Shown here: one piece after another, positions 26,938 to 34,209 of the stretch | Layout: the number at the start of each line of letters is the position of its first letter | Numbering within the stretch: position 1 is the stretch's first letter | Origin: Novosphingobium aureum | GTDB lineage: Bacteria > Pseudomonadota > Alphaproteobacteria > Sphingomonadales > Sphingomonadaceae | Assembly (NCBI RefSeq): GCF_015865035.1 | Contig: NZ_JADZGI010000005.1 | Span: forward strand, 12,946-76,945 | Direction of reading: 5' to 3' | DNA length: 64,000 nt | Made by a program: the position numbers and the translations under genes | Notes under the pieces: model-generated | Databases searched by the model: none | Told to the model about the DNA's origin: nothing | The model's input: the letters and a program-made list of their open reading frames with translations, nothing else

Positions 26938-28331
26938 CAGGCGGCTCCCATCCAGACGAAGCGGATTACAAAAAGCAGGGCGAGTACAAGCAGGAACCAG
27001 TCGGCCTTGCGGATCGTCCCGCGCGCCATCTTGAGAATTGCGTGGGCGGTGATGCCGAAGGCGAGGCCATTGGCGATCGAGAAGGTCAGCGGGATCATCG
27101 CGACGGTGAGGAACGCGGGGATCGCCGAGAGCGGGTCCTCCCATTCGACCTCGGTCAGGGGCAGGCACATCATGCCACCCACGATGATCAACGCGGGCGC
27201 GGTTGCGGCCAGCGGGATCAGCTGCGCATAGGGCGCCACGAACATCATCGCGAGGAACAGCACGCCGGTGACGACGGCGGTAAGGCCGGTGCGCCCGCCG
27301 ACCTGCACGCCCGCCGCGCTCTCGACGTAGCTGGTGACGGTGCTCGTACCCGCCATCGAGCCGACGATGGTGGCGGTCGCGTCGGTCACGAGGATACGGT
27401 TGAGGCGCGGGATTTTGCCGTCAGAGCCGATCAGTCCGGCACGCTTGGTCACCGCGACGAGCGTGCCGATGTTGTCGAACAGGTCGACGAAGAGGAAAAC
27501 GAAGAGGATCTCGAGCAGGCCAAGGCCGTGGCTGCCCGAAACCCCGAACACGCCCGCGAGGTCGAGCTGGAACAGCGTGCCGGTCATCGCCTCGAGCGAA
27601 TAGGGTTCGGGGCTCAGCGTCACCATGCCGAAGAGCCAGCCGAGCACGGTGGTGGCAACGATCCCGATCAGCATCGCGCCGCGCACGTTCCACACGCTGA
27701 GTGCACCGATCAGGACGAGGCCGAAGATCGCGAGCGCGGGCGCCGGTGCCTTGAGGTCGCCGAGCGCGACGAAAGTGGCCGGGTTGGCGACGACGATGCC
27801 GGCATCCTTGAGGCCGATGAAGCCGATGAACAGCCCGATGCCGCCCGCGACCGCCGCGAAGAGGTACTGCGGGATCGAATGGACGATGAGCTGGCGCACC
27901 CCGGTCAGGGTGAGCACCAGAAAGGCGATGCCCGAGATGAACACGCAGCCCAGCGCAACCTGCCAGGGAATGCCCATCTGCTGCACGACGGTGAAGCTGA
28001 AGTAGGCGTTGAGCCCCATGCCCGGCGCGAGCGCGAGCGGCGTGTTCGAGGTGAGCCCCATCAGGATCGAGGCGAAGGCCGCGGCAAAGCAGGTCGCGGC
28101 GGCGACTGCGGCTACGGGCATGCCCGCGGTGCCGAGGATCGCAGGATTGACCAGCACGATGTAGGCCATGGTCAGGAAGGTGGTGAAACCCGCGAGTACC
28201 TCGGTGCGCGCAGTCGTGCCGCGCTCGCTCAGCGCGAACATGCGCTCGAGGCGCCCGGGCGCGCCGCTCCCACCTTGCCCCTCGCCGGGTGGTCCCGCCG
28301 ACGGACTGGTCAACGGCTCTGTCTGGCTCAC
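26937..28331 (-). CDS. NCS2 (AzgA-type) purine base permease
   Basis: A 464-residue inner-membrane transporter for purine bases. It starts at the GTG at 28331 within a GTGA overlap with the amidase stop. After a 30-residue cytoplasmic tail it reads LERMFALSERGTTARTEVLAGFTTFLTMAYIVLVNP, the hallmark of the AzgA guanine/hypoxanthine branch. Many hydrophobic helices follow. LALAPGMGLNAYFSFTV and FVFLFVDLFDNIGTLVAV are the substrate-binding helices. It lies directly before the secreted nucleosidase gene, a transport-and-cleavage pair. Confidence 0.9.
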   Translation of the reverse strand: MSQTEPLTSPSAGPPGEGQGGSGAPGRLERMFALSERGTTARTEVLAGFTTFLTMAYIVLVNPAILGTAGMPVAAVAAATCFAAAFASILMGLTSNTPLALAPGMGLNAYFSFTVVQQMGIPWQVALGCVFISGIAFLVLTLTGVRQLIVHSIPQYLFAAVAGGIGLFIGFIGLKDAGIVVANPATFVALGDLKAPAPALAIFGLVLIGALSVWNVRGAMLIGIVATTVLGWLFGMVTLSPEPYSLEAMTGTLFQLDLAGVFGVSGSHGLGLLEILFVFLFVDLFDNIGTLVAVTKRAGLIGSDGKIPRLNRILVTDATATIVGSMAGTSTVTSYVESAAGVQVGGRTGLTAVVTGVLFLAMMFVAPYAQLIPLAATAPALIIVGGMMCLPLTEVEWEDPLSAIPAFLTVAMIPLTFSIANGLAFGITAHAILKMARGTIRKADWFLLVLALLFVIRFVWMGAA

Positions 28332-29704
28332 GCGTCTATCCCCCTGCTGCCCGCAAGCGCCCCCGCAGGGAACGCCTCCGGCACTGTCACCCCGATGAAA
28401 CCCTCGTCCTCGAGCCGCTTCGCGAAAGCGAAGAGCGTACCCTCGCAGCCCGGCCTGCCGATAAGCTGGAGGCCAAGCGGCAGTTGCCCGGGACGCCTGA
28501 GCGGCACTGCCAGCGAAGGCAGGCCGAGAAATGTGATCGCCTGGGTATGGATGCCCAGGTCCGCACGCGCCGCGCTCATCGCGCCGTCGATCTCGATGCG
28601 CGGGTCCGCAACGCTCGGCGCCGTGCAAGGCGTCGCCGGAGCAAGCAGCACGTCATGATCCGCGATCAGGTCGAGCACCGGTGCCTTGTAACGCGCGCGG
28701 AAGGCCTGCGCCTCCTCGTAGATCGCCTCGGGCAGCAGCGCGCCTGCGAGCAGGCGGTCGCGCACTTGCGGGTCGTAGGACATAGCCGCGCGCGCGAGCG
28801 TCTCGCGGTGCAACCTGCCGCCCTCGCAGGCGGTGATGACGAAGGCCGCCGAGCGCGCACGGGCTATGTCGGGAATGACCAGCGGCGCAGCGGCGCTGTC
28901 CATCGCCCTGGCGATACTGTCCATCGCTGCAAGCTGCGCAGGGTCGGCATTGTCACGAAAGCGACCGCCCAGCCGCGCGACCTTGAGCGAAGATGGCGCA
29001 GCGCTCGCAGGCCCGCCGGTGAGCACCTCCCACAAGAGTACCATGTCGGCGATGCTCCCGGTGAACGGGCCGACATCGTCGAAGCTCTCGGCAAAGGGGA
29101 AGACGCCCTCGAGCGGCAGCGCGCCGTGTGTCGGCTTGAGACCGTAGAGCCCGCATAGGCTGGCGGGCACGCGCACCGAGCCATTGGTGTCAGAGCCCAG
29201 CGAAAAGGGCATCAGCCCTGCCGCGACCATTGCGGCCGAACCGCCCGAGGAGCCCCCGGCGAGCCGGCTCGGGTCATGCGGGTTGCGGGTCGTGCCATGG
29301 CGCGCGTTGATGGTCGCAAAACCATAGGCGAATTCGTCCATGTTGAGCGTCGCGACGAGCACCCCACCGGCTGCGCGCAAACGCTCGACCGCCTCAGCAT
29401 CGCGGCCTGCCGCCGGCGCATCGTCGAAGATGGCCGAACCCGCACTCGTCGCGATGCCCGCAACGTCGAACAGGTCCTTAACCCCGTAAGGCACCCCGGC
29501 GAGGGGCCCGGGGTCCTCACCGCGCGCGACCATGGCGTCGACCCTGCGCGCCTCGTCGCGCGCACGTTCCGACAGCACCCGGGTGACGGCGACGAGCGGC
29601 CCTGCCCGCTCCTCGAGTGCCGCGAGGCACTGTTCGGTCACCGCGACGGCGCTCAACATTCCGTGGCGCACGCCATGCGCGATTTCGAGCGCCGAGCGCA
29701 TCAT
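28328..29704 (-). CDS. hpxY: AtzE/HpxY-like amidase (GatA family)
   Basis: A 458-residue amidase-signature enzyme. The Ser-cisSer-Lys triad is visible: Lys in LAGVPYGVKDLFD, and the serines in SRLAGGSSGGSAAMVAAG followed by LGSDTNGSVRVPAS. The late motif FLGLPSLAVPL is also typical. It overlaps the small AtzG-like gene by four bases (ATGA). AtzE works in complex with AtzG on 1-carboxybiuret in the cyanurate pathway. In hpx clusters the related pair is linked to oxalurate use, which is the expected substrate here because PucG makes oxalurate. Confidence 0.82.
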   Translation of the reverse strand: MMRSALEIAHGVRHGMLSAVAVTEQCLAALEERAGPLVAVTRVLSERARDEARRVDAMVARGEDPGPLAGVPYGVKDLFDVAGIATSAGSAIFDDAPAAGRDAEAVERLRAAGGVLVATLNMDEFAYGFATINARHGTTRNPHDPSRLAGGSSGGSAAMVAAGLMPFSLGSDTNGSVRVPASLCGLYGLKPTHGALPLEGVFPFAESFDDVGPFTGSIADMVLLWEVLTGGPASAAPSSLKVARLGGRFRDNADPAQLAAMDSIARAMDSAAAPLVIPDIARARSAAFVITACEGGRLHRETLARAAMSYDPQVRDRLLAGALLPEAIYEEAQAFRARYKAPVLDLIADHDVLLAPATPCTAPSVADPRIEIDGAMSAARADLGIHTQAITFLGLPSLAVPLRRPGQLPLGLQLIGRPGCEGTLFAFAKRLEDEGFIGVTVPEAFPAGALAGSRGIDA

Positions 29705-29880
29705 GCAGCCGCGCCTTCCCCGCCCCGCATGCGCGCGACGTGGCGTTCGAGCAGCGCGAGATTGTCGGCCACGCCCTGTGCACAGGCCGAGGGTATGACG
29801 ATGCCGCGCGCCGTAGCGACGCGCGCGATCTCGTCCGGGCTGCGCGGGACCGAAGCGGGGGCCGGATTTGCAGGCGGCAT
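29701..29880 (-). CDS. hpxX: AtzG/HpxX-like small subunit (DUF4089), first gene of the purine operon
   Basis: A 59-residue protein starting at the ATG at 29880 behind a strong AAGGAG ribosome site. A longer frame upstream is not supported. The C-terminal half, ARGIVIPSACAQGVADNLALL, is the DUF4089 (AtzG-like) helix that wraps the amidase partner, much as GatC does for GatA. The gene is easily missed for its size. It opens the run of 19 minus-strand genes that ends at 9753. Confidence 0.8.
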   Translation of the reverse strand: MPPANPAPASVPRSPDEIARVATARGIVIPSACAQGVADNLALLERHVARMRGGEGAAA

Positions 29881-30446
29881 CGATACTCCTTCGTGTGGCG
29901 TGTGGGCGCCAGCGCCTTCGGCTCGCGCGCGGCCAGACCGCTCGACGCCGTTCTCCACCTTCACGATCATGCCTCGTTGTGCGGGTGCGAACAATGCCCT
30001 GTCCATGCGTCACGCACGAGATTGATGCGCGACGCCATGGCCTTGCACGCCACACCACAGAAAGGATGGCTGGCGAGCGAGCGGAACGCGGGCATGGCTG
30101 AAGAGACGCGAACGGGCATGTCTGCGCCTAGTGCCGCTCAGACGCCGCCACATCAAACGCAATGAAACGAACATATCGTTGCAAAAATCAGAGCACCATT
30201 ACGCTGGTTTAACGCGCTCTATTTTTGGCAACGCCTCGTCGAATTCATTGCATTTGCCTGCACGTCGAGGCCGACATAGCCTCGCCAGCAACGACGAGAA
30301 GCGACCTCGGCAGGAACCCGGAACTTAAAAGCCGGACCGCTCGGGGAGCCAGAGCCAAACGGGACGTGGATCCACCGGAAGGTACGAATGCATACGCGAA
30401 AGCGGGTCAGGGCCTGCTCTCGCGCAATAGTCATGAGGGGCTTCTA
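29881..30446. promoter_or_regulatory. Divergent control region between the purine operon and the TonB receptor
   Basis: A 566-base gap with no convincing gene. It must hold the promoters of the 19-gene purine operon (minus) and of the TonB receptor (plus). Its most striking feature is the long inverted repeat at 30177-30233, reported separately. The translated frame that runs through 30225-30446 into the receptor has no signal-like or conserved sequence and is taken as non-coding leader. GAGGGG at 30435-30440 is the receptor ribosome site. Confidence 0.7.
30177..30233. promoter_or_regulatory. Long inverted repeat, probable operator of the purine locus
   Basis: CGTTGCAAAAATCAGAGC (30177-30194) and GCTCTATTTTTGGCAACG (30216-30233) are inverted copies. 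The match is complete except for one extra base in each arm at different positions. The spacer is 21 bases. The outer arms share CGTTGC/GCAACG and the inner ones AGAGC/GCTCT. The position midway between two divergent transcription units suits an operator read by one regulator on both promoters. A structured transcript is the alternative. Confidence 0.55.
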
Positions 30447-32936
30447 ATGCTGGATTTCGACCTGCCTGACGGCGGAGCAAACGCGCCTGCCGGGCGTCTT
30501 CGCACTCTTCACAAGCCTGCGCTGCGCAAGCCGATCCTCGCGATCGCCGCTGGCCTTATGGGCTGTACCGCGCTGACCGCACCCGCAATGGCGCAGGACG
30601 ACGCCGAAGAGCCACAGCGCGAGATCATCGTCACCGGCGCGCTCGACGCGCTCCCCGTCGCCGACGTCGGCTCGGTCTTCGGCTTCGACAAGACGCTGGT
30701 CGAGACCCCGCGTTCGGCCTCGACGATCTCGGCCGAACAGATGGAGCGCTTCGGCATCACCGAGATCTACGATCTCGTCGCGCAGTCGCCGGGCACCTTC
30801 ACCAACTCGTTCTTCGGCGTGGGCGGTGCGCTCGACATCCGCGGCACTCCCGGCGAGGTCTACTTCCGCGGCGTGCGCCGCCTCGACAACCCGGGCAACT
30901 ATCCCACCCCGATCGCTGCTGCGGACCGCATCGACATCGTGCGCGGCCCGGCCTCGCCGATCTACGGCCCCTCGAAGACCGGCGGCTACATGAACTTCGT
31001 ACCGCGCTCGGCGCGCGTCCAGGGCGGCTCGTTCATGGCCAGCCCCGAAGGCAAGGTAACCTTCACCGGCGGCAGCTGGGAGAAGGCCAACCTCTCCGCC
31101 CAGATCCGCGGCCCCGGCTCGATCGGCGCGCAGGAATTCGGCTACTCGCTCTACGCCGAACTCGAGGATTCGGGCAGCTACTATGACAACATGTCGACCA
31201 AGCAGACCATCCTGCAGGCGGCCTTCGACACCGACCTGACCCCGGACCTGCGCCTCGAATTCGGCGGCATGTACCAGAACTACAAGGGCCAGCAGAACGG
31301 TGGCTGGAACCGCCTGACGCAGGACCTCGTCGACAACGGCACCTATATCACCGGCTCGGCGATCTCGCTCGATACCGACGGCGATGGCCAGATGTCGGTA
31401 GAGGAGATCAACGCGGCAGTTCCCGGCGGCCTCTCGATCTTCGGTGGCTTCCAGTGCGGCGGCAACGTCTTCGCCAGCTCGATCACCGATGCCTGTTATG
31501 GCCCCGGCAGCGGCTACGAGCTGCTCGCCCTGCAGGACACCGGCACCACCACGCTGAGCCGCCGCAAGACGCTGACCGGCAAGAACGACCGCCTCGACAA
31601 CCGTGGCACCACGCTTTACGCCGACCTGATCTGGACCGGTCCCGGGGACCTCGAGATCAAGAACCAGATGTTCTACGACAGCTACGAGAACATGAACGAG
31701 AACGCTTACGGCTTCTCGCAATTCCATGATTCCTACGTGTTCGAGGACAAGATTGTCATCTCCAAGGCGTTCGACACCGACGCCGGTAAGTTCTCGTTCC
31801 AGCTTTCGCCCTCGATCCGCTACACGCACTTCAAGCATGGCGAGGATTTCAACTACGAGTACTTCCACCGTGTCGACCTGACACAGGGCTACACGCCTGC
31901 CAGCGACCGCCTGCTCTCGACCGAGTGTGACTGCAACTACACCGGCTATGTCTCGGGTCACTACACCGATCTCGCCTTCGCAGCGCTCACCGACCTCGAC
32001 TTCAACTTCGGTCTCGATGTGACGCTGGGTGCCCGCTACGACACGATCAAGGGCGTTTCGAACTACAACATCGGCAAGATGGAAGCCGACCCCGGCTTTT
32101 CGGGCGCCTCGGACCGGGACGGTGCGTGGTCTTGGTCGGCCAGCGCCTCCTACCAGTTGCCCTTCGGCCTGCGCCCTTACGGCACCATCGCGCGCCAGTC
32201 GGTGGTCATCGCGGGACAGGGTGCCGAACTCGATCCCGAAAACGTCGCGGGCGGCACCTGGATCACCGCCTCCAAGCTCTACGAAGGCGGCATCAAGGGC
32301 TCCTGGCTCGACGAGACGCTCTATGCGGCTGTCTCGATCTACAAGCAGGAACGCACCGACTATTCGGCCCAGTCGAGCACGGTGAACCAGGCGGTCGAGA
32401 CCAAGGGACTCGAGGCCGAACTGCGCTGGGCGGTGGACGAGCACCTGCTCATCACTGGCGCCTATACGCGCACCAAGGTCTACAACCTGACCTTCCTCGA
32501 AGAGGGCACGGCGTTCAGCTTCTTTGGCATCGACGACCTCGTCAACGTCTCCGATCCGACGCTCTACCTCGGCGGCCAGCCGATCGGTCTCGTTCCGATC
32601 GAGAACAAGGAACAGTCGCGCCGCGCCGGCATCCCGACCAACCTCTACTCGCTGACCGGCACCTACGCCTTCGACAATGGCCTCGCTTTCGCGGGCAGCA
32701 TGGTCGCGGTGGATTCGGTCTATTCGGGCCAGTCGCAGGCGGTGAAGCTGCCCGCCTACGTCCTGTTCGATGCGAGCGCGTCCTACAGCACCGGCCCCTG
32801 GGACCTGCGTCTGGTGGTCAAGAACGTGACCAACGAGAAGTACTTCCGCGCCAACTTCACCGAACTGTTCGGCTCGACCATCGTCCTGCCCGAACGTCCG
32901 CGCAGTTTCCAGGCGACGGTCTCGTACAACTTCTGA
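30447..32936 (+). CDS. TonB-dependent receptor, probably for purine nucleosides
   Basis: An 829-residue outer-membrane receptor from the ATG at 30447. The signal peptide region is LRKPILAIAAGLMGCTALTAPAMA, cut near residue 49. A TonB-box-like EIIVTG follows near residue 59. The plug includes DLVAQSPGTFTN, DIRGTPGEVYFRGVRRLDN and RIDIVRGPASPIYGPSKTGGYMNFVP, and the barrel ends in FQATVSYNF. There is no sign of a siderophore-type regulatory extension. Its pairing with a NUP-family nucleoside protein downstream and divergence from the purine operon suggest that it captures nucleosides or nucleotides; that substrate is inferred. Confidence 0.85.
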   Translation: MLDFDLPDGGANAPAGRLRTLHKPALRKPILAIAAGLMGCTALTAPAMAQDDAEEPQREIIVTGALDALPVADVGSVFGFDKTLVETPRSASTISAEQMERFGITEIYDLVAQSPGTFTNSFFGVGGALDIRGTPGEVYFRGVRRLDNPGNYPTPIAAADRIDIVRGPASPIYGPSKTGGYMNFVPRSARVQGGSFMASPEGKVTFTGGSWEKANLSAQIRGPGSIGAQEFGYSLYAELEDSGSYYDNMSTKQTILQAAFDTDLTPDLRLEFGGMYQNYKGQQNGGWNRLTQDLVDNGTYITGSAISLDTDGDGQMSVEEINAAVPGGLSIFGGFQCGGNVFASSITDACYGPGSGYELLALQDTGTTTLSRRKTLTGKNDRLDNRGTTLYADLIWTGPGDLEIKNQMFYDSYENMNENAYGFSQFHDSYVFEDKIVISKAFDTDAGKFSFQLSPSIRYTHFKHGEDFNYEYFHRVDLTQGYTPASDRLLSTECDCNYTGYVSGHYTDLAFAALTDLDFNFGLDVTLGARYDTIKGVSNYNIGKMEADPGFSGASDRDGAWSWSASASYQLPFGLRPYGTIARQSVVIAGQGAELDPENVAGGTWITASKLYEGGIKGSWLDETLYAAVSIYKQERTDYSAQSSTVNQAVETKGLEAELRWAVDEHLLITGAYTRTKVYNLTFLEEGTAFSFFGIDDLVNVSDPTLYLGGQPIGLVPIENKEQSRRAGIPTNLYSLTGTYAFDNGLAFAGSMVAVDSVYSGQSQAVKLPAYVLFDASASYSTGPWDLRLVVKNVTNEKYFRANFTELFGSTIVLPERPRSFQATVSYNF

Positions 32937-32944
32937 TCCGGCTA

Positions 32945-32971
32945 CCGGCAGCGCTCCCTACGCGCTGCCGG
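32945..32971 (+). terminator. Hairpin after the TonB receptor gene
   Basis: CCGGCAGCGC (32945-32954) pairs fully with GCGCTGCCGG (32962-32971) around a seven-base loop, nine bases past the receptor stop. No U-run follows. It stands just before the stronger terminator at 32980-33020 and may protect the 3' end of the receptor mRNA. Confidence 0.6.
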
Positions 32972-32979
32972 ACCCTCCC

Positions 32980-33020
32980 GGCGCGGGATGCGGCACCCAA
33001 CCCGCATCCCGCGCCTTTTT
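32980..33020 (+). terminator. Rho-independent terminator between the TonB receptor and NUP genes
   Basis: GGCGCGGGATGCGG (32980-32993) pairs perfectly with CCGCATCCCGCGCC (33002-33015), loop eight bases, followed by TTTTT at 33016-33020. It is an ideal intrinsic terminator only 26 bases ahead of the next start codon. The receptor should therefore be made in excess over the NUP-family protein by partial read-through. Confidence 0.88.
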
Positions 33021-33045
33021 CCTTACCCTCGATGAAAGGTCCGCG

Positions 33046-34155
33046 ATGCCCTTGCTTCCCCGCATGGCCGCGCTCGTCGGCGCATGTCTCGCCCTCCCGC
33101 TCGGCGCCCTGCCCGCAACTGCTGCTGACGCGGCTCCCTCGGCCATGGCCTGCAAGCCTGCCGCCGCGTGCGAGACCAAGATCCCGGTCAAGGTGGTGAT
33201 CGTCTCGCTGTTCGAGATCGGCGAGGACGAGGGCGATACCGCGGGCGAGTTCCAGCTGTGGAAGGAACGCCGCGGCCTGACCCAGCGCATCGCCTTCCCC
33301 CAGGGCTTCCACGACCTATACTACAACTCCGAGACGCAGGTGCTGGGCATGGTGACCGGCATCGGCACCTCGCGCTCGACCGCCTCGACCATGGCGCTCG
33401 GTCTCGACGAGCGTTTCGACCTGCGCCAGGCCTACTGGCTGGTCGCGGGCATCGCCGGGATCGATCCCGAGGACGCGACAATCGGCTCGGTCGCCTGGGC
33501 GCGCTACGTCGTCGACGGTGACCTCGCTCACGAGATCGACGCGCGCGAGATTCCAGCCGACTGGAAGACCGGTTATTTCGCACGCGGCACGCAAGGGCCC
33601 AACGACAAGACCACCCCCGTCGATCCCGAAAGCGGCGAGGTCTTCGCCATCAACCCCTCGCTCGAAAGCTGGGCCTTCAGGCTCACCAAGGATGTCAAGC
33701 TGCCCGACACGCCCGCCATCGCTGCCGAGCGGCGGGCCTTCGCCGGTTACCCGATGGCGCAAAAGCCGCCCTTCGTGCTCGAGGGCGAGCAGCTTTCGGC
33801 AATGACCTTCTGGCACGGCAAGCTCCTCACGGACTGGGCCAACGACTGGGTCGACTACTGGACGAAGGGCAAGGGCGAGTTCGTTACCTCGGCGATGGAG
33901 GATACCGGCGTGATGCAGGCGATGACCCGCCTCGATGCGAGCGGGCGCGTCGACGCCGAGCGCGTGCTGGTGCTGCGCGCGGGCTCCAACTTCACCATGC
34001 CGCCCGAGGGCACCGATGCCGCGACCTACCTGCTGCGCGAGAACGAAGGCTACGCGGGGCTCGAGGCCGCGGTCGAGAACCTCTACACGGTGGGCTCGGT
34101 CGTCGTCGACGAACTGCTGGGCAACTGGGACACTTATGCTGCCAAGACGCCCTGA
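33046..34155 (+). CDS. NUP-family purine nucleoside protein, secreted
   Basis: A 369-residue protein of the family named after Candida purine nucleoside permease. It has a signal peptide (PRMAALVGACLALPLGALPATAA) but no membrane-spanning helices, so it cannot be a permease by itself. VTGIGTSRSTASTMALGL and YWLVAGIAGIDPEDATIGSVAWARYVVDG recall the nucleoside phosphorylase/MTAN fold, the clan in which this family is placed. It is more likely a periplasmic nucleoside-binding or nucleoside-cleaving protein. It follows the TonB receptor after a terminator and probably hands nucleosides on. Confidence 0.8.
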   Translation: MPLLPRMAALVGACLALPLGALPATAADAAPSAMACKPAAACETKIPVKVVIVSLFEIGEDEGDTAGEFQLWKERRGLTQRIAFPQGFHDLYYNSETQVLGMVTGIGTSRSTASTMALGLDERFDLRQAYWLVAGIAGIDPEDATIGSVAWARYVVDGDLAHEIDAREIPADWKTGYFARGTQGPNDKTTPVDPESGEVFAINPSLESWAFRLTKDVKLPDTPAIAAERRAFAGYPMAQKPPFVLEGEQLSAMTFWHGKLLTDWANDWVDYWTKGKGEFVTSAMEDTGVMQAMTRLDASGRVDAERVLVLRAGSNFTMPPEGTDAATYLLRENEGYAGLEAAVENLYTVGSVVVDELLGNWDTYAAKTP

Positions 34156-34209
34156 GCGCCAAGCGAACGGAGCGCTGGCGGAGGCGGCCCGCTTCTTGCG
34201 TCCTCCACG

